Translations under genes and position numbers: made by a program
Assembly: GCF_016862555.1 (NCBI RefSeq)
Contig: NZ_BONE01000065.1
Span: 1 to 42,791 of the forward strand
Length of the DNA stretch: 42,791 nt
DNA from: Asanoa siamensis
GTDB taxonomy: Bacteria > Actinomycetota > Actinomycetes > Mycobacteriales > Micromonosporaceae
Reading direction: 5' to 3'
Shown: positions 1 to 7,489 of the stretch, in pieces
Position numbering within the stretch: the stretch's first letter is position 1
Layout of the letters: every line of letters begins with the position of its first letter
The notes under the pieces: model-generated
Seen by the model: the letters and a program-made list of their open reading frames with translations, nothing else
Database searches by the model: none
What the model was told of the DNA's origin: nothing

Positions 1-406
1 CGCCGACGCTGGGCGGTCGGGGCCCTGCGCGCTGGGCGTCGAGCTGGGCACGCATGCCCTCGACGCTCTGCTGGAGCACCTGGATCTTCTCGCCGAGCTG
101 CCGGTGGACGGCCCGCGCGGCGGTGTCGATGTCGCGGCGTACGTCGTTCTGGAGGCCGTCGATCTCGTCGGCGACCATGTCCTCGAGGTCGCCCCGGAGT
201 GCGTCGCTGTCGCCGCGCAGCCCGAGCGAGAGTCCGATCAGGACCACGGCCAGGACGGCCAGCACCGCGGCGATCCGCAGCGGGCCGTTACCGTCGGCTA
301 CGAGCAGCAACAGCATGGCGATCGGAGCCAACCCGATGCCGGCCCAGAACAACAGCCGCAGCGGCGAGCGGCCCCGCGACTGCTCGTCGTCGTCGCTCGT
401 CGGCAT
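1..406 (-). CDS. Membrane protein with C-terminal coiled coil (partial, runs off the left edge)
   Basis: The gene starts at the ATG on the minus strand at 406-404 and runs off the window, so only about the first 135 residues are visible. A short acidic, polar N-terminus (MPTSDDDEQSRGRSP) is followed by two hydrophobic segments, roughly residues 16-37 and 45-63. Next comes a charged stretch rich in Asp, Glu, Arg and Gln (around residues 66-125) that looks like a coiled coil, with heptad-like spacing in QLGEKIQVLQQSVEGMRAQL. This suggests a small membrane-anchored scaffold protein whose C-terminal part lies on one face of the membrane. No enzymatic motif is visible and the C-terminus is missing. 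I do not recognise the family. It lies downstream of the binding-protein gene on the same strand, across a likely terminator. Confidence 0.6.
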   Translation of the reverse strand, partial: MPTSDDDEQSRGRSPLRLLFWAGIGLAPIAMLLLLVADGNGPLRIAAVLAVLAVVLIGLSLGLRGDSDALRGDLEDMVADEIDGLQNDVRRDIDTAARAVHRQLGEKIQVLQQSVEGMRAQLDAQRAGPRPPSVG

Positions 407-448
407 GGGTCGGAAGCCTACCGAGAGTTCCGCTCCAAGAAAACCGCC

Positions 449-482
449 CGGGGCCGGCACCCGATGGCGCGGCGCCGGCCCG
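449..482 (-). terminator. GC-rich hairpin after the binding-protein gene
   Basis: Arms 449-458 and 474-482 pair as CGGG(G)CCGGC with GCCGGCCCG, with one bulged base and a loop of about 15 bases. It sits just past the stop of the minus-strand binding-protein gene (495). There is no clear T-run, which is usual for actinobacterial terminators. Confidence 0.45.
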
Positions 483-494
483 TGGGCGGTGTGA

Positions 495-1499
495 TCAGGT
501 GGTGGCTAGGTCGCCGTCGGAGGACAGGACCAGGCCGACGCTGATCGAGCCGGTGCGCAGGGCGTTCTTGGTCTGCGGGCCACCGGCGTCGAGCGAGTTG
601 AACTTGCCCGCGTTGAAGTTGTAGGTGGCCACGAGACCCTGCTGGCACTTCGGGCGCTGCGGGCACTCGGGCGGGCCACCGAGCACGGTGGCGGAGCCGG
701 AGCACTTCTCCGCGAGCTGTGACAGCGTGGTCACGCCGTATTTCTCGGAGAACGCCTTGGTGACCGCGAACGCGTTCTGGTCCTGCGCGGCCGAGGGCTC
801 ACCGAACGTGATGCCCACCTTCTCGCCCAACGGGCGGAGCTGGGACATCGTCTGGTTGATGTCGGGCGAGGACAGCGGCTGCGCGTTGGCGCCGTTGACC
901 TTGCCGTTGAGGAAGTCGAGCGCCGAGGCCGCGTATTCCGGGACGACCTGGATGTCGCCCTTCTCCAGCGCCGGCTCGTAGAGCTCGCGGTTGCCGATCG
1001 TCTGGACGGTCACGTTGTAACCGGCCGCCGTCAGCGCGATCTTGTAGAGCTCGCCGAGCGTCGCGTTCTCGCTGAAGTTGGCGGCGCCGACGATGATGTC
1101 GCCGCCGGGACCCTTCTCGATGCCCGCGGTCAGGTTGTTGGCGGTCGCGAACTCCTGCGCGGCCACCGCCGAGGTCTTGCGCTCGACGTCGACCGCCCGG
1201 TTGAGCTGGATCAGCTTGGGGGTGTCGAGCGACTGGGCGACCTTGTTGGTCGCCGCGACCACCTGCGGGCTGGCCGCCTTGGTGTTGATGGCAGCGACCA
1301 CGTTGTCACTGTTCTGCAGGTTCTTGTCGTCCTGGAGGACGACGAGTTGGTCGCCGGCCACCGGTGCGCAACCCGCACCCGCGGCGGCGGAAGCGGGTGC
1401 TTCGGTGCCGGAGGAACCGGCCTCTCCGCAACCCGCGAGAAGTCCAGCCACGAAGAGGACGCCTGTCGCCCCCATCGCGAGCCGTGAAACTGCGCGCAT
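495..1499 (-). CDS. Osmoprotectant (glycine betaine/choline-type) ABC transporter substrate-binding lipoprotein, apparently circularly permuted
   Basis: Binds an osmoprotectant or quaternary amine outside the membrane and delivers it to the permeases encoded just upstream. The 334-residue protein starts at ATG 1499 behind GGAAGG. It has a lipoprotein signal peptide with lipobox LLAGC (Cys24). The OpuAC-type N-lobe motif IIVGAANFSENATLGELY lies in the middle, around residue 130, followed by NRELYEPALEKGDIQVVPEYAA and, near the end, LGGPPECPQRP and FNSLDAGGPQTKNAL. The motif that normally closes an OpuAC domain (here LVVLQDDKNLQ...VVAAIN, around residues 48-70) lies at the N-terminus instead, and the protein stops where that motif would be expected. 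This motif order suggests a circular permutation of the fold. It shares strand and probably function with the two permeases at 1720-3122. Confidence 0.88.
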   Translation of the reverse strand: MRAVSRLAMGATGVLFVAGLLAGCGEAGSSGTEAPASAAAGAGCAPVAGDQLVVLQDDKNLQNSDNVVAAINTKAASPQVVAATNKVAQSLDTPKLIQLNRAVDVERKTSAVAAQEFATANNLTAGIEKGPGGDIIVGAANFSENATLGELYKIALTAAGYNVTVQTIGNRELYEPALEKGDIQVVPEYAASALDFLNGKVNGANAQPLSSPDINQTMSQLRPLGEKVGITFGEPSAAQDQNAFAVTKAFSEKYGVTTLSQLAEKCSGSATVLGGPPECPQRPKCQQGLVATYNFNAGKFNSLDAGGPQTKNALRTGSISVGLVLSSDGDLATT

Positions 1500-1595
1500 G
1501 TGAATGCCCGCCTTCCGTGTCCCGGCGCGACCCGTCTGGGCCGGCCGCGTGTCCGACGGACGGAGGGACAAAGCTTCCCGTCCGCGATTTCTCAC

Positions 1596-1607
1596 CCAAC
1601 ATGTTGG
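1596..1607. promoter_or_regulatory. Perfect 12-bp palindrome, possible operator
   Basis: CCAACATGTTGG is a perfect palindrome about 100 bases upstream of the binding-protein start, in the 220-base gap between permease and binding-protein genes. It could be a repressor site that allows separate control of the binding protein. No matching regulator is encoded nearby, so the function is a guess. Confidence 0.3.
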
Positions 1608-1624
1608 CAGGAGGGACCGACAAG

Positions 1625-1649
1625 AATCCGAGGATGTTGTCATCGGATT
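1625..1649. repeat. 7-bp inverted repeat (AATCCGA / TCGGATT)
   Basis: The arms at 1625-1631 and 1643-1649 are exact complements with an 11-base spacer. The element lies between the permease stop (1720) and the binding-protein start. It could be a weak attenuating hairpin in the minus-strand transcript or a second operator half-site pair. This is visible symmetry only. Confidence 0.3.
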
Positions 1650-1719
1650 GTCACTGTCGCGTAGTGATGCCCGTTACGTATCGGAGCGCGCAACCGGATG
1701 CTCCGGATAAATCGGACGG

Positions 1720-2439
1720 TCAGGCGGCCCCGGTCGCGACGGCCTCACGGTCGGCCCGCCGCCGGGCCGGCCGCAGCGGCGCCGGCGTGACGATCCGCTC
1801 GAGCAGCGCCAGCACGCCTTCCGCCAGCAGCGCGAGCAGCGCGACCAGCACACCGCCGGCCAGGATCTGCCCGCCGGCGACGGCCGTGCCGAGCCCGAAC
1901 CCCTCGGCGATGATCTGGCCCAGACCGCCGCCGTTGACGTAGGACGCCAGCGCCGTGGTCGCGACGACCTGCACCGAGGCCGTCCGGAAACCGGCCGCCA
2001 GATAGGGCACCGCCAGCGGCAACTCGACCCGGCGCAGGAGTTGGAAACCGGAGAGCCCCATGCCGCGCGCCGCGTCCCGGGTCTCCGCGTCGACCTGGCG
2101 CACGCCGGTGTACGCGTTGGCCAGCAGCGGCGGAATCGCGAACACGGCGAGCGCGATGATGGTCGGCGGCTTGCCGAAGCCGATGAACGACAGCGGCAGG
2201 ATCGTCAGCAGCGCGATCGTCGGGATGGCCAGCGTGAGGTCGGACAGCAGCACGATCACGCCGCCACCGCGCCCGGAGTGGGCGAGCCAGACACCCAGCG
2301 GCCAGGCGATCACCAGGCCGATCGCCACCGCGGACGCTGAGATCACCAGGTGTTCGCCCAGGCGGTCCAGGATCCCGCCCGGGTTGGTCCAGTTGAGCGG
2401 GTCGTTGAGGTAGGTCCAGGCCGACTGCACGACGTTCAT
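1720..2439 (-). CDS. Osmoprotectant ABC transporter permease (second of pair)
   Basis: Integral membrane subunit of the importer, 239 residues. The start is the ATG at 2439 (MNVVQSAWTYLND). It overlaps the stop of the preceding permease gene in an ATGA junction, so the two are translationally coupled; longer readings upstream would run through the first permease gene. Six hydrophobic segments are visible. The binding-protein-dependent permease (EAA) signature is represented by DAARGMGLSGFQLLRRVELPL around residues 150-170, the cytoplasmic loop that contacts the ATPase. The sequence resembles OpuCB/OpuCD and YehW/YehY-type permeases. The 220-base gap to the binding-protein gene on the same strand is long for an operon and holds the palindromes noted separately. 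Confidence 0.9.
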   Translation of the reverse strand: MNVVQSAWTYLNDPLNWTNPGGILDRLGEHLVISASAVAIGLVIAWPLGVWLAHSGRGGGVIVLLSDLTLAIPTIALLTILPLSFIGFGKPPTIIALAVFAIPPLLANAYTGVRQVDAETRDAARGMGLSGFQLLRRVELPLAVPYLAAGFRTASVQVVATTALASYVNGGGLGQIIAEGFGLGTAVAGGQILAGGVLVALLALLAEGVLALLERIVTPAPLRPARRRADREAVATGAA

Positions 2440-3122
2440 CGGGCTCTCCTGGTCCACGGGGTCAGCACCCGTCCGGTCCCGATCAGGAGCAGATCGAGCA
2501 CCAGCCCGAGCAGCACGCACAGGATGGCACCGGTGGTGATCTCGGCCTTGAAGAAGTTGTTGCGGAACCCACCGAGGATCAGGTTGCCGAGGCCGCCCTT
2601 GCCGATCAGCCCGCCGATCGTGACCAACGCCACGGTCGACACCGTCGCCAGCCGCAGCCCGGTGAGGATGCCCGGCAGCGCCAGCGGCAGGTCCACGCGC
2701 AGCAGCCGGCTCCACCGCCCGTACCCCATGCCGGTCGCCGCGTCCTGCACGTCACGCGGCACCTGGTTGAGCCCCGCCAACGTGTTGCGCACGATCAGCA
2801 ACAGCGCGTAGAGCACGAGGCCGATCAGCACCGACGTCGACTTGGTCGGCCCGACCGCGGGCGCGATGAACGCCAGCAGCGCCAGCGACGGGATGGTGTA
2901 GAGCACACCGCTCGTCACCAGGATCGGTCCGCTCAGCGGTCGGTACCAGTACGCGACGACGCCAAGTGGGATCGCGACCACGGCGGCGAGGGCGACGGCT
3001 TCCGCCGTCAACGTGACATGCTCGCCAAGAGCGTCAAGGATGGTGCTCGAATTGGTCCGGATGTAGTCCCAGGAGAACCAGGGATTCGGGGCTTCCTGAT
3101 AGGCCAGGTCGCGGAGGGACAT
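2436..3122 (-). CDS. Osmoprotectant ABC transporter permease (first of pair)
   Basis: Integral membrane subunit of the same importer, 228 residues, starting at ATG 3122 (MSLRDLAYQEAPNPWFSWDY). Six hydrophobic segments run from about residue 35 to the end. The coupling-loop signature is DAATGMGYGRWSRLLRVDLPL around residues 125-146. The C-terminal part contains IGGLIGKGGLGNLILGG, typical of glycine betaine/choline permeases. Its start codon lies only 2 bases from the start codon of the divergent ATPase gene, and no good Shine-Dalgarno precedes it (the upstream bases are the start of the ATPase gene). Leaderless translation is plausible, though untested. Confidence 0.9.
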   Translation of the reverse strand: MSLRDLAYQEAPNPWFSWDYIRTNSSTILDALGEHVTLTAEAVALAAVVAIPLGVVAYWYRPLSGPILVTSGVLYTIPSLALLAFIAPAVGPTKSTSVLIGLVLYALLLIVRNTLAGLNQVPRDVQDAATGMGYGRWSRLLRVDLPLALPGILTGLRLATVSTVALVTIGGLIGKGGLGNLILGGFRNNFFKAEITTGAILCVLLGLVLDLLLIGTGRVLTPWTRRAR

Positions 3123-3124
3123 AG

Positions 3125-4138
3125 GTGGACGCTACCCCGGAGAGCCGAACCGGCGCTCCGACCGATCGCAAGGCGGCGCCGATCGAGCTGCGGGAGGTGC
3201 GCAAGCAGTATCCGGACGGCACCGTCGCCGTCGACAAGCTGAGCCTCTCCGTGAACGCCGGCGAACTCGTCGTGCTGATCGGCCCGTCGGGCTGCGGCAA
3301 GTCGACCGTGCTCCGCATGATCAACAGGCTGGTCGAGCCGACCGCGGGCCAGATCCTGATCGACGGCGACGACGTCACCCAGGCCGACGCCGTCCAACTG
3401 CGGCGCCGCATCGGGTACGTGATCCAGAACGTCGGCCTCTTCCCGCACCAGACGATCCACACCAACGTGGGTACGGTGCCCCGGCTGCTCGGCTGGCCCA
3501 AGCAGCGCATCCGGGAGCGGGCCGACGAGCTGCTCGACCTGGTCGGCCTCGACCCCGCGCGCTACGGCAAGCGTTATCCGCACGAGCTTTCCGGCGGCCA
3601 GCGCCAGCGGGTCGGCTTCGCGCGGGCACTGGCCGCCGACCCGGTCGTCCTGCTGATGGACGAACCGTTCTCGGCCGTCGACCCGATCGCCCGCTCCGGG
3701 CTGCAGCGCGAGTTCCTGCGCCTGCAGGCCGAGGTGCGCAAGACGGTCGTGCTGGTCACCCACGACCTCGACGAGGCCGTCCGGATGGGCGACCGGATCG
3801 TGGTGCTCTCGCAGGGCGCCCACCTCGAGCAGTTCAGCACGCCCGCGCGGTTGCTGGGCGAGCCGGCGTCGCCGTTCGTGCGCGAGTTCGTCGGCAGCGA
3901 CCGCGGCATCCGGCGCCTCGCGGTGCTCCCGGTCACCGAGGAGATGCTGACCCCGGCCGCCGGCGTGCCGGCCGCCGCGGCTCCCCTGCCGTCGGTGGAG
4001 CTGGGCGTCTCGCTCTACGACGCGCTGGCCCTGATGCTGGTCCGGAACGCCGACTACGCCGAGGTCAAGGACGGCGACCGGACGGCCGGCGTGATCAGCC
4101 GGCACCGCATCCTGAGCATCGACTACCCGGCGGAGTGA
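3125..4138 (+). CDS. Osmoprotectant ABC transporter ATP-binding protein
   Basis: ATPase that powers the importer, 337 residues, GTG start at 3125 behind GGAGGG (3112-3118), which itself lies in the 5' end of the divergent permease gene. Walker A is GPSGCGKST (residues 53-61), the Q-loop glutamine is Q101, the signature is LSGGQ (155-159), Walker B is VVLLMDE (174-180) and the switch histidine is H213 in LVTHD. The C-terminal extension (about residues 260-337) ends in SLYDALALMLV...DGDRTAGVISRHRIL, which looks like part of a CBS-type regulatory domain as found in OpuA/ProV-like ATPases, where it senses ionic strength; only one degenerate repeat is apparent. Transcription is divergent from its permease partners, which is unusual. 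A strong hairpin follows the stop. Confidence 0.92.
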   Translation: MDATPESRTGAPTDRKAAPIELREVRKQYPDGTVAVDKLSLSVNAGELVVLIGPSGCGKSTVLRMINRLVEPTAGQILIDGDDVTQADAVQLRRRIGYVIQNVGLFPHQTIHTNVGTVPRLLGWPKQRIRERADELLDLVGLDPARYGKRYPHELSGGQRQRVGFARALAADPVVLLMDEPFSAVDPIARSGLQREFLRLQAEVRKTVVLVTHDLDEAVRMGDRIVVLSQGAHLEQFSTPARLLGEPASPFVREFVGSDRGIRRLAVLPVTEEMLTPAAGVPAAAAPLPSVELGVSLYDALALMLVRNADYAEVKDGDRTAGVISRHRILSIDYPAE

Positions 4139-4161
4139 GGGACCCGGCCGCACCGGGTCCC
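4139..4161. terminator. Bidirectional terminator hairpin
   Basis: A perfect 9-bp stem, GGGACCCGG (4139-4147) with CCGGGTCCC (4153-4161), with a 5-base loop. It starts immediately after the ATPase stop codon and lies just downstream of the convergent gene ending at 4172, so it can serve both strands. Confidence 0.75.
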
Positions 4162-4171
4162 TCGACCTCCG

Positions 4172-4666
4172 TCAGCTGCGGGTGCCGCGCCAGCCGCCGA
4201 GCGTGGCCAGGCCGATGATCCAGCCCACGAACAGGCCGTACGTGGCACCCTGGCCGGCGGCGCCGAACGCGTTCAGCAGCGTCGGGTTGTAGCGCACCAG
4301 CGCGGTGATCAGGCCGGCGAACGCGCCGGCGAAGACGAACGCGGACCAGCCGGCGAAGAGCTGGCTGACGGTGCCGCGGGCCCGGGCGAGCTGGCTGCCG
4401 GGCAGCAGGTAGAGGAAGAGCGCCGTGAGCACCACGACGAGAATCGCGCGCAGGTCGTCGGCGAGCACGTCCTGGAGCCGGTCACTGGAGTCGAAGCGCC
4501 ATGCGGGGTACGAGAGCAGCCGCAGGAACCAACCACCGGCCGTCTGGTCGGTGTAGTTGTCGTTGACCCAGTCGCGATACCAGGGACTACCGAAGACCAG
4601 CACCAGGACCAGGGCAGCGATGGTGCCCGATCCGGTGGCGGACTTGTACCGGTTGGTGAGAGCCAT
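4172..4666 (-). CDS. Small integral membrane protein of unknown function
   Basis: 164 residues, ATG start at 4666 (MALTNRYKSATGSG). Four hydrophobic segments are apparent: roughly residues 13-27, 72-92, 106-128 and 142-158. The first loop (about residues 28-70) is long, aromatic and charged (SPWYRDWVNDNYTD, GGWFLRLLSYPAWRFD) and probably lies outside. There is no catalytic motif and I do not recognise a family. It is convergent with the ABC ATPase gene and shares a terminator with it. The next gene on the same strand upstream begins only about 60 bases away, so the three genes between 4172 and 6353 could be co-transcribed. Confidence 0.7.
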   Translation of the reverse strand: MALTNRYKSATGSGTIAALVLVLVFGSPWYRDWVNDNYTDQTAGGWFLRLLSYPAWRFDSSDRLQDVLADDLRAILVVVLTALFLYLLPGSQLARARGTVSQLFAGWSAFVFAGAFAGLITALVRYNPTLLNAFGAAGQGATYGLFVGWIIGLATLGGWRGTRS

Positions 4667-4722
4667 GCCGCCGGTATTTCCCGTTGGTCTCCGTCAATGA
4701 AACCTACGGGGGGTATCTGCGG

Positions 4723-5028
4723 CTATTGTGCCTTTGGCGCGTCGTGCTTGAGCAGATAGTCGATGAACTTGGCCCGCAGCAGCGGCTCCTCGTCGCCGAA
4801 GTCGTGCCCCTCGAACTCACGGAACAGCGCGACGGCCTCGTCGACGTAGGAGCCGGCTGAACTGAGCGCGCCGTCCAGGCTCGCCGCGTTTTCCGCGTCG
4901 GGCAGGTGCCGCAGCACCGACCAGAAGAAACGCACGTCGAGACGCTCGCGGGCGACGTGGAACGCCCGCTCGCGCAACTCCTCCGTGGACAGCGCGTCCA
5001 GGGCGGCGAACTCCGGCGATTCGGTCAT
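4723..5028 (-). CDS. Small soluble acidic protein, unknown function
   Basis: 101 residues, ATG start at 5028 (MTESPEFAALDALSTEELRERAF). The same frame stays open far upstream, but that stretch is the antisense of the membrane-protein gene at 5067-6353, so the short form is taken. The protein is rich in Glu, Asp, Leu and Ala with no hydrophobic segment, and appears all-helical, with ELRERAFHVARERLDVRFFWSVLRHLP near the N-terminus and EPLLRAKFIDYLLKHD near the C-terminus. It is perhaps a small adaptor or regulatory protein; no known domain is recognised. Confidence 0.7.
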   Translation of the reverse strand: MTESPEFAALDALSTEELRERAFHVARERLDVRFFWSVLRHLPDAENAASLDGALSSAGSYVDEAVALFREFEGHDFGDEEPLLRAKFIDYLLKHDAPKAQ

Positions 5029-5066
5029 GATCCGAGCGTAGCCCGGCGGACCGAATGACGCCCGGG

Positions 5067-6353
5067 TCAGCGGTCGTTGTTCCAGCGCTCGGTGTCCCAG
5101 CCCACCGAGCGGCTCTCGGTCGGTTGCGCGGGCAGCGACGACCAGGAGTCGGCCCGGTCGCCGAGGGTGCTGCCCGAGTTGCCCCGGGGCGTCGTGGTCT
5201 GCCAGGCCGTGTCGTCGGTGCCGGCCGACTTGGGCCGTGCGAACGTCTCGACCAGGCGCGTCACCAGCAGGCCCGCGACCACCGCGCCGGCGCCCAGGGC
5301 GGCCGTGGTGACCTCTTCCCAGCCGCGCTCGGCGAGGTAGCGCTGCCCGACGACGAGCAGGGCGACCGCCAGGACCGTGCCGAAGATGCCACCCCGGCGG
5401 CCGTACGCGCTGGTGCCCCCCAACAGCGCGGCACCGACGGCCAGCGCCGTCCACTCGAGCCCGCTGGTCGGCGCGACCGGACCCTCGGACGCGGCGGCGA
5501 GCAGGACACCCGCACCGGCCGCGAGCGGCATCGAGACCGTGATGGCGGCGGCGGTGAGCACGGCGGCCAGCGACCCGCGGCGCCGGGCCGGGTCGGCGAC
5601 CGGGCGGAACCGGCCGACGGCCCGCCGCACGGACTTGACGGTGCCGAGCAGCGCCGCCACGACCGCGACCACGGCGACGCCGACGAAGAGATAGAGAGCG
5701 TGCGGGGTGGGGTCGTAGCCGCCCTGCACGTCGACCGGCCCGGGGCGGCGCTCGATGAACACCAGCGTGCCGGCCGCCGCCGCGAGGCTGGCGGCCCAGC
5801 CGGGCACGTGGAAGACCACGACCACGAGGCCGGTCGCCAGGCCCAGCACGAGCGCCGCGACCGTGACCTGGGCGAGCGTCGGCACGATGCCGCGGTCGCC
5901 CTGCTCGGCGAAGTGCAGCGCCGCGGCCACCGCGACCGGACCGAGCGCCAGGTTGACGGCCCCGGCCCGCAGGGTCATGCCGGCGCCCGCCGCCAGCAGC
6001 CCGAGCGCCGCGGCGCCGACCAGCAGCAACTCCAGGGCGTTGCCCCGTAACGCAGCGGAGTCCTGCTGGACCAGCAGGTAGCCCACCCCGCCGACCGCGA
6101 GCAGCAGGACGACCTCCCACACGATGTGGAACGCCATGCGGTCGCGGCCCGGCTCCCCGTGGTGCGGGTCGTCGAACACGTCGTCGAGGACCGCCGCGGG
6201 AACGCCCTGCCTGCCCGTGTCCGCCGGCTCGGCGACCCGCAGGTCACCGACGCCGAAGTCGCTGGGCGGGTAGTCGTCGCCGTAGTCGCCGGGCTGGCCC
6301 GCGTCGGTGCTGTCGCCCGCGCGGCGCCGGTAGATCGAGTCGTCGTAACCCAT
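5067..6353 (-). CDS. Polytopic membrane protein resembling sugar/branched-chain ABC permeases (degenerate)
   Basis: 428 residues, ATG start at 6353 (MGYDDSIYRRRAGD) behind AGGAAGG. A hydrophilic, acidic N-terminus of about 70 residues precedes roughly ten hydrophobic segments (about residues 75-385) and a polar C-terminal tail rich in Ser, Thr and Trp. The segments LRAGAVNLALGPVAVAAAL and LLGGTSAYGRRGGIFGTVL recall conserved stretches of RbsC/BPD_transp_2-type permeases, where a GG-x-G-x-x-G-x-x-x-GT pattern is typical. No ATPase or binding protein of that kind lies nearby, so it may be a repurposed, stand-alone membrane protein. Function unknown; the family resemblance is inference from motif similarity. 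Confidence 0.72.
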   Translation of the reverse strand: MGYDDSIYRRRAGDSTDAGQPGDYGDDYPPSDFGVGDLRVAEPADTGRQGVPAAVLDDVFDDPHHGEPGRDRMAFHIVWEVVLLLAVGGVGYLLVQQDSAALRGNALELLLVGAAALGLLAAGAGMTLRAGAVNLALGPVAVAAALHFAEQGDRGIVPTLAQVTVAALVLGLATGLVVVVFHVPGWAASLAAAAGTLVFIERRPGPVDVQGGYDPTPHALYLFVGVAVVAVVAALLGTVKSVRRAVGRFRPVADPARRRGSLAAVLTAAAITVSMPLAAGAGVLLAAASEGPVAPTSGLEWTALAVGAALLGGTSAYGRRGGIFGTVLAVALLVVGQRYLAERGWEEVTTAALGAGAVVAGLLVTRLVETFARPKSAGTDDTAWQTTTPRGNSGSTLGDRADSWSSLPAQPTESRSVGWDTERWNNDR

Positions 6354-6440
6354 CAGGTGCGCCTTCCTACCGTTCGCACGCACCCTAACCGCGCAGTGCC
6401 CGGACGTCACCCCCTGTGCTGGGCCACTGCTGACGCGAGG

Positions 6441-6968
6441 TCAGTGGTGGGTCGACCGGGCGTCGTCGTCCCGGTTCTCGTCCTCGTCGCGCCGCTTGGG
6501 CACCCGGCAGGCCCGTTCGAGCAGCAGCGCGGCGACGACCAGGATGATCGATCCGACGGTGCCGCCGATCGCCGCGGGCAGATCACCGCGGGCCGCGTCG
6601 GTGTGCTTGAAGAGCAGGAAGATGAGCAGGCCGGCGAAGAAACCGCCGAAGATCGAGCCGACCAGGGACGACGCCTTGGCCAGCACGGCGAACTTGGCGA
6701 CCGCCAGCGGGTCGACCGGCGGGCGGCCGGGCTTGCGGGCGACCCGGGCCCGGGTGTTGAGCGCCAGATAACCCTCCAGCACCCCCAGCCCCGCCAGCAC
6801 GGCGGTCGGCGACCAGGGCAGGTCGGGCAGGCTCGCGTAGGTCATGCTGACCAGCAGCCAGGCCAGGGCCGCGGCGACCAGTGCGGCGAGCACCAGCGTC
6901 GCCGGCTGGGTCGGGCCCATCCGCGGCCGGTGCGGGCCGTGGCCGCGCGGGGAAGGCTGCTGGCTCAT
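6441..6968 (-). CDS. DUF3180 family membrane protein
   Basis: 175 residues. The ATG at 6968 overlaps the folK stop as ATGA, so it is translationally coupled to folK. There are four hydrophobic segments (about residues 22-45, 54-70, 98-118 and 128-148), a Pro/His/Arg-rich N-terminus and a very charged C-terminal tail (RRDEDENRDDDARSTHH). A DUF3180 protein directly after folK is a well-known actinobacterial arrangement, which together with size and topology supports the call. Function unknown; presumably housekeeping because of its conserved place at the end of the folate operon. Confidence 0.82.
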   Translation of the reverse strand: MSQQPSPRGHGPHRPRMGPTQPATLVLAALVAAALAWLLVSMTYASLPDLPWSPTAVLAGLGVLEGYLALNTRARVARKPGRPPVDPLAVAKFAVLAKASSLVGSIFGGFFAGLLIFLLFKHTDAARGDLPAAIGGTVGSIILVVAALLLERACRVPKRRDEDENRDDDARSTHH

Positions 6969-7489
6969 CCCGCCGACTGTATCCGCAGATCCGGTCGTGC
7001 ACGTACCGCCGCGACGTCGGTCGCCACCGGCTCGGCGCGCAGGAGGTCGGCCAGCCGGCCGTGTCCGGGCAGCTCACCGGCGGGCTCCAGGTCGGCCCAC
7101 GGGCGCAGGACGAAGGCCCGCAGGTGGGCCCGCGGGTGCGGGAGGGTGAGCTCCGGGTCGGTGCTGAGGACAGGGCCGTCGGCGGCGGTCACGGTGATCA
7201 CGTCGACGTCCAGGGTGCGCGGGCCGAACCGCCGTTCCGGGTCGCGTACCCGACCCTCGGTGTTCTCGATCTTGTTGGCCCGCCGCAGCCAGTCCCGCGC
7301 CGTCGCGGCCTCGTCCTCGACGACGACCACCGCGTTCAGGTAGCTCGGCTGGTCGGGATCGCCCCACGGCGGCGTCTCGTAGACACCGGAGACGGCGACG
7401 AGTGCGGGCCGCAGCGCGGCGACCGCGGCCCGCAGGTGGGCCAGCCGGTCGCCCAGGTTGCTGCCGAGCGAGAGCACGGCCCGGGTCAG
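6965..7489 (-). CDS. folK: 2-amino-4-hydroxy-6-hydroxymethyldihydropteridine pyrophosphokinase
   Basis: Transfers pyrophosphate from ATP to 6-hydroxymethyl-7,8-dihydropterin, the step before FolP. Visible motifs are LSLGSNLGDR at the N-terminus, YETPPWGDPDQPSYLNAVV (pterin and ATP site), and RFGPRTLDVDVI with the metal-binding DxD. It ends in LPHPRAHLRAFVLRPWADL, as in the family. The first ATG/GTG/TTG codon is GTG at 7477, but that removes the usual N-terminal strand start. In-frame CTG at 7489-7487 overlaps the folB stop as CTGA, lies about 8 bases after GGGAGG, and gives (M)TRAVLSLGSNLGDR, the expected family N-terminus. I therefore give the CTG-started form, 174 residues, with GTG 7477 as alternative (170 residues). 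Confidence 0.9.
   Translation of the reverse strand: MTRAVLSLGSNLGDRLAHLRAAVAALRPALVAVSGVYETPPWGDPDQPSYLNAVVVVEDEAATARDWLRRANKIENTEGRVRDPERRFGPRTLDVDVITVTAADGPVLSTDPELTLPHPRAHLRAFVLRPWADLEPAGELPGHGRLADLLRAEPVATDVAAVRARPDLRIQSAG

Noticed and set aside
1500-1719. Possible riboswitch or small RNA upstream of the binding-protein gene
   Set aside because: Apart from a palindrome and a short inverted repeat, there is no multi-stem fold or known aptamer core that I can recognise.
5029-6120. Upstream extension of the small gene at 4723-5028
   Set aside because: It overlaps the membrane-protein gene on the same strand in another frame and has low-complexity Gly/Arg/Ala composition; ATG 5028 gives a normal protein.
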